Shown here: positions 26,546 through 34,077 of the stretch, in pieces | Numbering within the stretch: position 1 is the first letter of the stretch | How the letters are laid out: every line of letters starts with the position of its first letter | Assembly: GCA_900468535.1 (NCBI GenBank) | Contig: UBTY01000017.1 | Coordinates: 18,506 to 82,505 of the forward strand | Direction: 5' to 3' | Source: Hyphomicrobiales bacterium | GTDB lineage: Bacteria; Pseudomonadota; Alphaproteobacteria; Rhizobiales; Rhizobiaceae | DNA length: 64,000 nucleotides | The notes under the pieces: model-generated | Databases searched by the model: none | Told to the model about the DNA's origin: nothing | What the model saw: the letters and a program-made list of their open reading frames with translations, nothing else | Translations under genes and position numbers: made by a program

Positions 26546-27667
26546 TCAGGCTGCCTTTTCGAGGGCAGGATAGTCGACGTAGCCCGTCGATCCACCGCCG
26601 TAGAGCGTTGCCTGATCGAGCCCTGCGAGGGGCGCATTGTCCTTCAAGCGCTGCACGAGATCGGGGTTGGAGATGAAGGGCTTGCCGAAGGCGACGAGAT
26701 CGGCTTCGCCGCTTTCGACCACGTCGATCGCCATCTGACGATCGTAACCGTTGTTGACCATCCAGCTCGCCTTGCCACCAGCCTTTTCGTAGGCCGTTCG
26801 CAGCGCCTTGTAGTCGAAGGGCTTTTCACCCTGCTGATAGTTGCGATCGCCGCCCGTCGCACCTTCAATGATGTGGATGTAGGACAGATCGTACTTTGCC
26901 AGGCCTTCCACGACATAAGTGAAGATCGGCTGCGGATCGGTGTCGGCCGAATCGTTGGCGGGGGTGACGGGTGAAATGCGGATGCCGGTGCGGCGCGCGC
27001 CGATTTCCTCGGTGATCGCATCGACGACCTGGAACAGGAAGCGGGCACGGTTCTCGATCGAGCCACCGTACTGATCGGTGCGATCGTTGATGCCGCTGCG
27101 CAGGAACTGATCGATCAGATAGCCGTTTGCCGCGTGGATCTCGACGCCGTCGAAGCCTGCCTCGATCGCTGCGCGGGCTGCCTTGCGGTAATCCTCGACG
27201 ATGCCGGCGATTTCGCCGGTCTCAAGTGCACGGGGCTCGGACGTTGGTGCGAATGCGCCGCTGCCGTCGGGGTTGACCAGATAGGTCTTGGACTTTGCAA
27301 CCTTGTTCGTCGAGGAGACCGGCTTGCCGCCATTCGGCTGCAGCGTGTCATGGGAGATGCGGCCCACGTGCCACATCTGGACGACGATCTTGCCGCCCTG
27401 CTCGTGCACGGCGTCCGTTACGCGCTTCCAGCCGGCAATGGCTTCCTCGGAATAGAGACCGGGAACGTCCGCGTATCCCTGACCCTGATGGGTGATCGCG
27501 GTGGCCTCGGTGATGATGAGGCCGGCGCTCGCACGCTGGCGATAGTATTCGACATTGAGGTCGTTCGGAACGGCTCCAGGCGAACGATTGCGCGTCAGCG
27601 GGGCCATGACGATGTGGTTCTTGAGCGTCAGGTCGCCAACCTGCGTCGGTTCGAAAAGCTTACTCAT
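26546..27667 (-). CDS. Old yellow enzyme-type alkene reductase (NemA family)
   Basis: 373 residues, FMN TIM barrel. Seen: N-terminal LFEPTQVGDLTLKNHIVMAPLTRNRS, the substrate-binding His and Asn in EIHAANGYLIDQFLRSG (about residues 180-197), DQYGGSIENRARF, and the flavin phosphate site near FGKPFISNPDL. These NADPH enzymes reduce activated C=C bonds, nitro compounds, quinones and other electrophiles. It lies 27 bases downstream of an MFS exporter, behind an ArsR regulator, all leftward. NemR-nemA-like detoxification is the obvious analogy (inference). Confidence 0.95.
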   Translation of the reverse strand: MSKLFEPTQVGDLTLKNHIVMAPLTRNRSPGAVPNDLNVEYYRQRASAGLIITEATAITHQGQGYADVPGLYSEEAIAGWKRVTDAVHEQGGKIVVQMWHVGRISHDTLQPNGGKPVSSTNKVAKSKTYLVNPDGSGAFAPTSEPRALETGEIAGIVEDYRKAARAAIEAGFDGVEIHAANGYLIDQFLRSGINDRTDQYGGSIENRARFLFQVVDAITEEIGARRTGIRISPVTPANDSADTDPQPIFTYVVEGLAKYDLSYIHIIEGATGGDRNYQQGEKPFDYKALRTAYEKAGGKASWMVNNGYDRQMAIDVVESGEADLVAFGKPFISNPDLVQRLKDNAPLAGLDQATLYGGGSTGYVDYPALEKAA

Positions 27668-27694
27668 GGGAGTCCTTTCTCTGAGTTTAAGAGG

Positions 27695-28861
27695 TCATTC
27701 GGCCAGAGCAGGGTCTGGCTGCTCTTTGGTGGAAAGATAGGTGAGGGCGGTTGCGCCGAGGCCGAGCAGGGCCATCAATGCCGCAGCGACGGGAACGCGG
27801 GTCATCTCGAAACCTGCATCGATGACCATTCCGCCTGCCCAGGCGCCGAGCGCGTTGCCTGTGTTGAAGGCGCCGATGTTGATCGTCGAGACAAGGTTTG
27901 GCGCATTCTTGCCGAAGCGGACGACACCGACCTGCAGGGCTGGCACTGCGGCAAAAGTGGCCATTGCCCACAGGAACAAGGTGATCTCAGTCGGGATAAG
28001 CGAGCGCATGGTGATGCTGAAGGCGATGGACGTCAGCGCGATCAGACCGAACATAACCGCGAGCGTCGGGCCGAGTTTCCAGTCCGCAAGCTTGCCGCCG
28101 ACCAGATTGCCGATCGTCAGGCCGAGGCCGATCAGGAAGAGCGTCCAGGTCACGCCATCAGGCGTCAGGCCGGTCACATCGCGCAGGAGCGGTGCGATAT
28201 AGGTGAAGAGAGCGAACATCGATGCGGCGAAGAACACCGTCGTCGATAGGGCGAGCCAGAGGCGCGCATTTCTGAGCGCAGCGATTTCGCTGCGCAGGCT
28301 TCCCTGCTGTTCCTGGCTGTCCTTCGGAAGCACCGCGATCAGGCCGACAATGGTGACGATGCCGATTACGGTGACGATCGCGAAGGTGGAGCGCCAGCCG
28401 TAGGCCTGGCCGATGGCCGTTCCGAGCGGGACACCGAGAACGTTGGCGAGCGTCAGGCCGGTGAACATCAGCGCGACGGCGCTGGCTTTGCGGTCGGGCG
28501 TCACAAGATTTGCCGCGACCACGGAGCCAATGCCGAAGAAGGCGCCGTGGCAAAGGGCGGTTACGATGCGGGCGACCATCAGGACCCAGTAGTTCGGAGA
28601 GATCGCGCACAGCAGATTGCCTATGATGAAGAAGCCCATCAGGCTGATCAGCGCCGTACGGCGCTTCAGGCGCGAGGTCGATACCGCCATGATCGGGGCG
28701 CCGATGGCGACCGCGAGCGCGTATCCCGTCACCAGCCAGCCCGCCTGCGGAATGGAGACGGCGAGATCGGAGGCGACCTCCGGCAGGAGGCCCATGATGA
28801 CGAATTCGGTGGTGCCGATCGCGAATGAGCTCAGGGCGAGAACGAGAAGAGCAATAGGCAT
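27695..28861 (-). CDS. MFS transporter (arabinose-efflux/sugar-efflux type drug exporter)
   Basis: 388 residues, 12 predicted helices. The N-terminal GTTEFVIMGLLPEVASDL is typical of the YdhP/AraJ-like DHA1 exporters, with VTGYALAVAIGAP and the motif A-like RLKRRTALI loop. It starts one base after the ArsR stop (TGA G ATG), so it is translationally coupled. Inner membrane proton-driven export of small molecules is the family role; the context points to electrophiles or quinones. Confidence 0.93.
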   Translation of the reverse strand: MPIALLVLALSSFAIGTTEFVIMGLLPEVASDLAVSIPQAGWLVTGYALAVAIGAPIMAVSTSRLKRRTALISLMGFFIIGNLLCAISPNYWVLMVARIVTALCHGAFFGIGSVVAANLVTPDRKASAVALMFTGLTLANVLGVPLGTAIGQAYGWRSTFAIVTVIGIVTIVGLIAVLPKDSQEQQGSLRSEIAALRNARLWLALSTTVFFAASMFALFTYIAPLLRDVTGLTPDGVTWTLFLIGLGLTIGNLVGGKLADWKLGPTLAVMFGLIALTSIAFSITMRSLIPTEITLFLWAMATFAAVPALQVGVVRFGKNAPNLVSTINIGAFNTGNALGAWAGGMVIDAGFEMTRVPVAAALMALLGLGATALTYLSTKEQPDPALAE

Positions 28862-28862
28862 C

Positions 28863-29156
28863 TCAGAGATCCTGTGAGAGCTGCTTCAAAAAGGCGGCTA
28901 TGGTCTCTTCGTTGCGTTTGTAGAAGATCCATTGTCCGACACGGCGAGTGGTTACGAGATCTGCCCGGCTGAGCGTGCCGAGATGGGCGGATACGGTCGA
29001 TTGGGACAGGCCGCAGCGTTCGAACTGGCTGGCGCAGACGCCCATCTCCAGCGGATGCTCTTGCGAGGTGAAATGCTCCTCCGGCTTCTTCAGCCAATTG
29101 AGGATCTCCATCCTCTTCGGATGCGAGAGAGCCTTGAGGATCTCGTCCTTATCCAT
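28863..29156 (-). CDS. ArsR/SmtB-family repressor with two cysteines
   Basis: 97 residues, start MDKDEILKALSHPKRMEIL at 29156 (longer frame rejected: no ribosome site and it runs into the sRNA region). Winged helix with recognition helix LSQSTVSAHLGTLSRADLV. Cys41 and Cys48 lie at the start and end of the helix before it, in CASQFERC, the region that carries metal or thiol sensing in many ArsR proteins. It is the first gene of a coupled operon with the MFS exporter and old yellow enzyme, so it likely represses them until a thiol-reactive compound appears. Confidence 0.93.
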   Translation of the reverse strand: MDKDEILKALSHPKRMEILNWLKKPEEHFTSQEHPLEMGVCASQFERCGLSQSTVSAHLGTLSRADLVTTRRVGQWIFYKRNEETIAAFLKQLSQDL

Positions 29157-29267
29157 CGTCGTTTCCCGAACTATAAATCGATGAAAGGCGATATATGGAT
29201 AGACAGAATTCGATTCAAGGCCGGCAACCGACGCAACGGTCGATTTTTGCATGGTTAAATTTTAAGC

Positions 29268-29383
29268 AAAAAAAGAGGGCCGCCGAATGAACGGGGCCCT
29301 TTAAGGTGTGAAGGTCAATAAACCTCCAGAGGGGAACAGCTAACGCGGTGGCACTGGGAGAGAAGCCACCATGTGCATCAGCT
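29268..29383 (-). ncRNA. abcR: AbcR/alpha-r15 family sRNA, copy 1 (downstream copy)
   Basis: About 116 nt. Predicted start at 29383 (7 bases after a CATATC -10) and end in the T run after the hairpin GGGCC...GGCCC near 29276-29300. Family features on the minus strand: the anti-Shine-Dalgarno-like CTCCCAG (29353-29360 region) and the conserved stretch CTGTTCCCCTCTGGAGG. Copy 2 lies 215 bases upstream. Tandem AbcR1/AbcR2 sRNAs between arsR and lysR (lsrB/vtlR) genes are known in Sinorhizobium, Agrobacterium and Brucella. They act with Hfq to repress ABC transporter mRNAs. Confidence 0.87.
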
Positions 29384-29389
29384 GAGATG

Positions 29390-29418
29390 GATATGATGCT
29401 TTGGCAGGCAGAATTCAA
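29390..29418 (-). promoter_or_regulatory. Promoter of AbcR-type sRNA copy 1
   Basis: On the minus strand, TTGAAT (29418-29413), 17-base spacer, CATATC (29395-29390). Confidence 0.7.
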
Positions 29419-29424
29419 CGCCTG

Positions 29425-29450
29425 TTTGCGCATGCCTGCTATGCATTGCA
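29425..29450. promoter_or_regulatory. Degenerate inverted repeat upstream of copy 1
   Basis: TTTGCGCATG-CCTGC-TATGCATTGC, with left arm matching the perfect element upstream of copy 2 and a decayed right arm. It is centred about 54 bases upstream of the predicted start, the same distance as in copy 2. Confidence 0.55.
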
Positions 29451-29482
29451 GCATTTTTTGTTGCGCTGCGAAAAAAACGGGC

Positions 29483-29597
29483 AAAAAAAGAGGGCCGCCG
29501 GAAAGCCGGGGCCCTTATAGGTGTGAAGGTATAAACCTCCAGAGGGGAACAGCTAATGCGGTGGAACTGGGAGGAAAAGCCACCGTGTGCATCAGCT
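29483..29597 (-). ncRNA. abcR: AbcR/alpha-r15 family sRNA, copy 2 (lsrB-proximal)
   Basis: About 115 nt, the second copy, with predicted start at 29597 and a strong terminator (AGGGCC-G-CCGG-AAAG-CCGG-GGCCCT on the plus strand, followed by seven T on the minus strand). It shares with copy 1 the CTCCCAG motif, GCTGTTCCCCTCTGGAGG and the GCTGATGCACA segment near the 5' end. Differences cluster in the loops, so the pair is an old duplication. One of the two should correspond to AbcR1 and the other to AbcR2; the perfect upstream dyad suggests this is the one controlled by the adjacent LysR. Confidence 0.87.
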
Positions 29598-29603
29598 GAG
29601 TGC

Positions 29604-29632
29604 GATATGGTGCTTTATTGGGCAAACGGCAA
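29604..29632 (-). promoter_or_regulatory. Promoter of AbcR-type sRNA copy 2
   Basis: On the minus strand, TTGCCG (29632-29627), 17-base spacer, CATATC (29609-29604). Confidence 0.7.
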
Positions 29633-29636
29633 CCCC

Positions 29637-29665
29637 ATTTTGCGCATGCCAGTCATGCGCAAAAT
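29637..29665. promoter_or_regulatory. Perfect 12-base inverted repeat upstream of copy 2, candidate LsrB/VtlR site
   Basis: Left arm ATTTTGCGCATG (29637-29648), spacer CCAGT, right arm CATGCGCAAAAT (29654-29665). It lies just upstream of the -35 and is centred about 54 bases before the predicted start, the usual place for LysR activators. Confidence 0.75.
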
Positions 29666-29693
29666 GCACGGCTTGCATTTCCTGATGCCGCAA

Positions 29694-30590
29694 CTAGAAG
29701 TTCCAGTTGCGCGCCTTGCTGACGATGAAGTCCCGGAAGGCCTTGAGTTTGGCCGCATTTTTCATTTCATCCGGGTAGCAGAAGTAGGTGTCGAACGACG
29801 GAACATCGGCGTTTATCGGTAGCTGAATCAGGCCCGGGTCACGACCGACGATGTAATCCGGCATGCAGGCGACGCCCATGCCGAGCAGGCAGGCGCGCTT
29901 GATAGAGGTCTGGCTGTTGATCTGCAGATGCGGAATGCGCTTGTTGTCGGACGAGCGTCCGGCGACCTCCAGCCAGTTGACGTCGAGGAGATAGTTCGGT
30001 GCCGGTTCGCCGAAAGTGATGATGCGGTGGTTGTCGAGATCCTCCACCGTCTGCGGTTCCCCGTGCCTGTTGATGTAGGAGGGGGCCGCATAGACGTGCA
30101 TGTGCACGGTGAACAGCTTGCGCTGGATCAGATCCGATTGCACCGGCTGGCGGAGCCGGATGGCGCAATCGGCGTAGCGCATGTTGACGTCCACTTCCTC
30201 GTTGTCGAGGATCAGCTGGATCTGGACGTCAGGATAGAGCTGCATGAACTCCTGGATCTTGTCGGTCAGCCAGCCCTGGCCGAGGCCGACGGTCGTCGTG
30301 ACACGCAGCTTGCCGGTCGGCGTTTCCGTCGTTTCGGTGAGTTGCATCTTCACCGTTTCGAGCTTCAGGAGAACGTCGTGCGCGGTACGATAAAGCAGCT
30401 CGCCCTGTTCCGTCAGGATCAGGCCGCGGGCATGGCGGTGGAACAGCTTGGTGCCGACATCCTGCTCAAGAGCGCTGACCTGGCGGCTGATGGCGGATTG
30501 AGACAGATGCAGCTTGTCGGCCGCATGCGTAAACGAGCCCGCTTCGGCAGCTGCGTGAAAAATACGCAGCTTGTCCCAATCCAATGGCAT
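29694..30590 (-). CDS. lsrB: LysR-family regulator LsrB/VtlR
   Basis: 298 residues. Start MPLDWDKLRIFHAAAEAGS at 30590, preceded by GGGGTGGGGGA; upstream in-frame ATGs overlap the trxB end. Winged helix about 6-65 with LHLSQSAISRQVSALEQDVG, effector domain about 95-298. Cysteines 142, 234, 242 and 271 are present; cysteines of Sinorhizobium LsrB have been reported to sense oxidation. In Sinorhizobium this gene lies by trxB and affects LPS and symbiosis; in Agrobacterium and Brucella (VtlR) it activates an AbcR sRNA. It lies 23 bases after the trxB stop, so it is probably co-transcribed. Confidence 0.93.
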   Translation of the reverse strand: MPLDWDKLRIFHAAAEAGSFTHAADKLHLSQSAISRQVSALEQDVGTKLFHRHARGLILTEQGELLYRTAHDVLLKLETVKMQLTETTETPTGKLRVTTTVGLGQGWLTDKIQEFMQLYPDVQIQLILDNEEVDVNMRYADCAIRLRQPVQSDLIQRKLFTVHMHVYAAPSYINRHGEPQTVEDLDNHRIITFGEPAPNYLLDVNWLEVAGRSSDNKRIPHLQINSQTSIKRACLLGMGVACMPDYIVGRDPGLIQLPINADVPSFDTYFCYPDEMKNAAKLKAFRDFIVSKARNWNF

Positions 30591-30613
30591 TCCCCCACCC
30601 CTCATGGCCGATC

Positions 30614-31588
30614 CTACTCCGCGGCAACGGCGACGGGCATATGGCCCGTCAGATAACGTTCGGCTTCCAGGGCGGCCATGCATCCCATGCCGGCAGCGGT
30701 GATCGCCTGACGGAACGTATCGTCCGTCACGTCACCAGCGGCATAGACCCCCTCCAGGCTGGTCGCGGTCGAGTCCGGCGCGGTCCAGAGATAGCCGTTA
30801 TCCTTGAGCTTCAGCTTGCCCTTGAAAAGTTCGGTGGCAGGCGCGTGACCGATCGCGACGAAGACGCCATCGACAGCAACCTCGGTAATGGCGCCGGTAC
30901 GAGTGTCGCGCAGACGCGCGCCACTGACGGACGGCGGCATCGGCGGCTTCGCCGGCGCGCCGGTGATTTCCGCAACTTCCGTGTTCCACAGCACCTTGAT
31001 ATTCTCCTTGGAGAAAAGGCGCTCCTGCAGGATCTTTTCCGAACGGAAGCTGTCGCGGCGGTGCACGACGGTGACCGACTTCGCGATATTGGAAAGGTAA
31101 AGTGCTTCCTCGACGGCGCTGTTGCCGCCGCCGACGACGATCACGTCCTTGTTGCGATAGAAGAAGCCATCGCAGGTGGCGCAGGCCGAGACGCCGAAGC
31201 CCTGGAAATGCTGCTCGCTTTCGATGCCAAGCCACTTGGCCTTGGCGCCGGTCGCTATGATCAGCGTGTCAGCCGTCCAGACTTGTCCGCTGTCCGTATG
31301 GGCAACGAAAGGACGCTGGTTCATGTCCACTTCCGTCACGATGTCGTTGACGATCTCGGCGCCGACATGCTTTGCCTGCTGCAGCATCTGATCCATCAGC
31401 CACGGGCCCTGGATCGGATCTGCAAAGCCCGGATAGTTCTCCACGTCGGTGGTGATCATCAGCTGTCCGCCTTGCTCCATGCCTGCGATCAGCACGGGCT
31501 TCAGCATTGCGCGAGCCGCATAGACGGCAGCCGTGTAACCGGCGGGCCCGGAGCCGATGATGAGCACCTTTGTGTGGCGGGCGGACAT
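30614..31588 (-). CDS. trxB: Thioredoxin reductase
   Basis: 324 residues; NADPH-dependent FAD enzyme reducing thioredoxin. N-terminal FAD site VLIIGSGPAGYTAAVYAAR (about 8-26), redox-active CATC at 136-139, NADPH motif VIVVGGGNSAVEEALYL, and the C-terminal FAD motif GVYAAGDVTD. The ATG at 31588 starts MSARHTKVL with GAAAGGAAA upstream. It is followed by lsrB and is divergent from lrp. Confidence 0.97.
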   Translation of the reverse strand: MSARHTKVLIIGSGPAGYTAAVYAARAMLKPVLIAGMEQGGQLMITTDVENYPGFADPIQGPWLMDQMLQQAKHVGAEIVNDIVTEVDMNQRPFVAHTDSGQVWTADTLIIATGAKAKWLGIESEQHFQGFGVSACATCDGFFYRNKDVIVVGGGNSAVEEALYLSNIAKSVTVVHRRDSFRSEKILQERLFSKENIKVLWNTEVAEITGAPAKPPMPPSVSGARLRDTRTGAITEVAVDGVFVAIGHAPATELFKGKLKLKDNGYLWTAPDSTATSLEGVYAAGDVTDDTFRQAITAAGMGCMAALEAERYLTGHMPVAVAAE

Positions 31589-31820
31589 AGATATTTCCTT
31601 TCAACTGTCAGGAGGCGGCGGCTAAAAGGCGAATGCGGCCGTTTCGCGATCCATTCGCCATTTATGAACGTCCAATGCTTTTATTCAAGGGCAGCCTTGC
31701 GTTACCAACAAGGCATTCCGGTTTGGATATGCAAGATTCCGTCATACTGGGGAAACATTCTTGCGTATTGCGTTGCTTTATATAGAAGCTGCCCAGAGCA
31801 AATTAAAGAAAGGCACTCGC

Positions 31821-32288
31821 TTGGTCCGCGCTGAACTCGACGCCATCGACATCAAGATACTGCGTGAACTGCAGGTCGACGGTCGCATGACCAATGTCGA
31901 GTTGGCCGACAGGGTCGGTATATCCGCGCCACCGTGCCTGCGTCGCGTTCGAAAACTCGAGGAATCGGGGATCATCGAAGGCTATCACGCCATGCTGAAC
32001 AGCCCGAAGCTCGGCTTCGATCTGGTGGCGTTCTGCATGGTCGGCCTCAAGCACCAGTCCGAAGCCAATCTCAAGGCCTTCGCCGCCGCCACCGCTGAGT
32101 GGCCGCTGGTCCGGCAGGCATGGATGGTGTCCGGCGACAGCGATTTCCTGCTTCATTGCGTCGCCGAGAACCTGACGCGCTTCCAGGATTTCGTCATCGA
32201 AGTGCTGACAGCCAATGAGCACGTCGACACGGTTCGCACCATGCTGACGATCCGTCAGGTCAAGCGGCTGGGTCTGGTCGAAGTCTGA
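31821..32288 (+). CDS. lrp: Lrp/AsnC-family regulator
   Basis: 155 residues from the TTG at 31821 (preceded by AAAGG about 7 bases upstream); the frame can begin at another TTG at 31761 but that N-terminus is unlike Lrp. Helix-turn-helix at about 20-45 (MTNVELADRVGISAPPCLRRVRKLEESG) with the typical 'YHAML' linker, and a RAM effector domain about 65-150. Lrp proteins bind leucine or other amino acids and form octamers. Divergent from trxB; in rhizobia it sits between trxB and the lps genes, as far as I recall. Confidence 0.92.
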   Translation: MVRAELDAIDIKILRELQVDGRMTNVELADRVGISAPPCLRRVRKLEESGIIEGYHAMLNSPKLGFDLVAFCMVGLKHQSEANLKAFAAATAEWPLVRQAWMVSGDSDFLLHCVAENLTRFQDFVIEVLTANEHVDTVRTMLTIRQVKRLGLVEV

Positions 32289-32293
32289 GCGGA

Positions 32294-33379
32294 TCAGGCT
32301 GCTGAGAACAGCCGGTTATAGACCGCGCCGAGTTTCTGCGCTTCGCCATCGATGCTGAACGACTGAAGTGCATGTGCGCGTGCATGGTCCGCCGCCGTGT
32401 CGCGTCTTGCCGTATCGTCCATCAACTGGGCAGCAGCGTCGACCATTGCGTCGATATTGTCGCGCGCGATGATGATGCCTGTTTCTCCGGGGCCGGTGAC
32501 CAGCAGTTCCGGAAAGGCGCCGACATCGGTTGCGACGACAGGCACGGCTGTCGACATGGCTTCCAGCGGCGTCAGGCCAAAGCCTTCCCAGCGCTGTGGC
32601 GCGATGAAAAGATCCAACGCCTTGTACCAGTCGTCGATATTGGTGTGCTCTCCAACAAAGAGGATGCGATCGGAAAGGCCTGCTGCCGCGACACGCTGTT
32701 TCAGGTCGTTTTCGAAGCTGATGTGCTGCGGCGTTGCCCGCCCGGCAACGATCGCGTTCCAATCGGGGCGGCCGGGAAGCAGCCGGATCATGCTGTCGAC
32801 GAAGAGATCGGTGCCCTTCTGGTGTCGAACGCGTCCAAAACAGCCGACTGTCTTCTTGGTCTCGTCGAGCCCGCAGGCGCGCTTGGCAGCGGCCTTCTCG
32901 GCTGCCGGCGCAAAGCGATGCGTATCGATCCCATGCAGCACGACATTGCTCGGCACCTCGAGATAGCCGGCGGTCTTGCCGCTGGTCGCGATCACCGCGT
33001 CCATTCGGGAAATCAGCCACTTCGTCCAGCCGCTATGCTTGCGCTGCGAAGCCGAGGTGAAAACGATCTTGAGCGGCATTCTCAGCAGATCGCGCAGGAT
33101 GATCGCCGGCAACATCTCGATGTTGCGGCGCGCATGCCAAATGCGGAACGGCTTTCCTTCAGGCGGTCGCCACAGGCGCGTCAGGTCGGAAAAGCGGATA
33201 TGCGGCAAACGGCCGGGCAGGCCGGGCCCCAGGGCGGCAACCTTTTGTCCGAGGTTGCGCTGAATGGGGACCAGCTGAATGATGGTGGAGGTAACGCCCG
33301 ACAGGCGCTTCTTGAAGTTCGGCGCTATGACCTCGACGTCCTTGACGTCGACGATTGCGGTTTGGCCGCGGTCCGCCAC
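32294..33379 (-). CDS. lpsB: LPS core mannosyltransferase, GT4 family (LpsB/LpcC type)
   Basis: 361 residues, GT-B fold. N-terminal EVIAPNFKKRLSGVTSTIIQL with the LPS core transferase pattern, and the GT4 donor-site E-x7-E motif EGFGLTPLEAMSTAVPVVATDVGAFPELL near 260-290. Rhizobial LpsB/LpcC adds mannose to the Kdo-lipid A core. GTG start at 33379, 6 bases after the greA stop. It converges with lrp (stops 5 bases apart). In Sinorhizobium an lps cluster lies here; only one transferase is present in this window. Confidence 0.9.
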   Translation of the reverse strand: MADRGQTAIVDVKDVEVIAPNFKKRLSGVTSTIIQLVPIQRNLGQKVAALGPGLPGRLPHIRFSDLTRLWRPPEGKPFRIWHARRNIEMLPAIILRDLLRMPLKIVFTSASQRKHSGWTKWLISRMDAVIATSGKTAGYLEVPSNVVLHGIDTHRFAPAAEKAAAKRACGLDETKKTVGCFGRVRHQKGTDLFVDSMIRLLPGRPDWNAIVAGRATPQHISFENDLKQRVAAAGLSDRILFVGEHTNIDDWYKALDLFIAPQRWEGFGLTPLEAMSTAVPVVATDVGAFPELLVTGPGETGIIIARDNIDAMVDAAAQLMDDTARRDTAADHARAHALQSFSIDGEAQKLGAVYNRLFSAA

Positions 33380-33385
33380 AGTCCG

Positions 33386-33862
33386 TCAGCCCCAGCTGAT
33401 GGACAGTACTTCGTAGGCCTTGGAGCCCCCAGGCGCATTCACTTCGATGGAATCGCCGACTTCCTTGCCGATCAGCGCGCGGGCGATCGGGGAGGAGATG
33501 GAGATGCGGCCCTGCTTCACGTCGGCTTCCTGATCGCCAACAATCTGGTAGGTCTTTTCTTCCTCGGTGTCCTCGTCGACCAGCTTCACCTTGGCGCCGA
33601 ACTTGATCGTGCTGCCGGACATTTTCGAGAGGTCGATGACTTCGGCGCGAGCTGTCAGATCTTCCAGTTCGGCGATCCGGCCTTCGTTGTGGCTCTGCGC
33701 TTCCTTGGCGGCATGGTACTCGGCGTTTTCGGAAAGGTCACCGTGGGCGCGAGCTTCGGCGATCGCCTCGATGATTCGTGGGCGCTCTTCCTGCTGACGC
33801 CAGCGCAGTTCTTCCTGCAGCTTGACGAAACCACCCTGCGTCATCGGTACCTTATCAACCAT
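33386..33862 (-). CDS. greA: Transcription elongation factor GreA
   Basis: 158 residues. Start [19 protein letters not shown] at 33862 with GAAGGA upstream; a longer frame start lacks a ribosome site. Coiled-coil N-terminus with the catalytic acidic tip in [19 protein letters not shown], and the C-terminal FKBP-like domain ending [11 protein letters not shown]. Rescues backtracked RNA polymerase by stimulating RNA cleavage. The downstream lpsB starts 6 bases after its stop. Confidence 0.96.
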   Translation of the reverse strand: MVDKVPMTQGGFVKLQEELRWRQQEERPRIIEAIAEARAHGDLSENAEYHAAKEAQSHNEGRIAELEDLTARAEVIDLSKMSGSTIKFGAKVKLVDEDTEEEKTYQIVGDQEADVKQGRISISSPIARALIGKEVGDSIEVNAPGGSKAYEVLSISWG

Positions 33863-34040
33863 TTTTCTGTCCTTCACTCCCCGTATCCGCTTAGCCGCAG
33901 ACACAAAAGAAAACAGGTCCCGAAGAGGAAACTTCGGAACCGTGCAACAATTCTGATTAGCTGGGTTATAGCAGATCGCCCCCGCGAATTTCCATAAAAT
34001 TCGTATCGCCTACCGTGAGCGCCGGCCAAGCCCGACAATC

Positions 34041-34067
34041 TTGACTTTTATCTCTGGAACATATAGT
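34041..34067 (+). promoter_or_regulatory. Putative promoter of the radical SAM/udgX operon
   Basis: TTGACT at 34041-34046 and TATAGT at 34062-34067, spacer 15 bases (short). The -10 lies inside the SOS operator. Confidence 0.55.
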
Positions 34068-34071
34068 GAAC
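34057..34071 (+). promoter_or_regulatory. LexA (SOS) box
   Basis: GAAC-ATATAGT-GAAC, an exact match to GAAC-N7-GAAC, the complement of the alphaproteobacterial LexA consensus GTTC-N7-GTTC. It overlaps the -10 and ends 6 bases before the ATG of the radical SAM gene, so bound LexA would block initiation. Confidence 0.88.
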
Positions 34072-34077
34072 ACAAGG

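Larger units (their letters stand above)
29157..29693. other. Intergenic region (537 bases) holding two tandem sRNA genes
   Basis: Between arsR and lsrB. It contains two related, leftward RNA units (29268-29383 and 29483-29597), each with promoter, upstream dyad and terminator. The left 110 bases upstream of arsR hold no further feature I can name. Confidence 0.85.

Noticed and set aside
32372..33997. 541-codon open frame on the plus strand
   Set aside because: Antisense to lpsB and greA.
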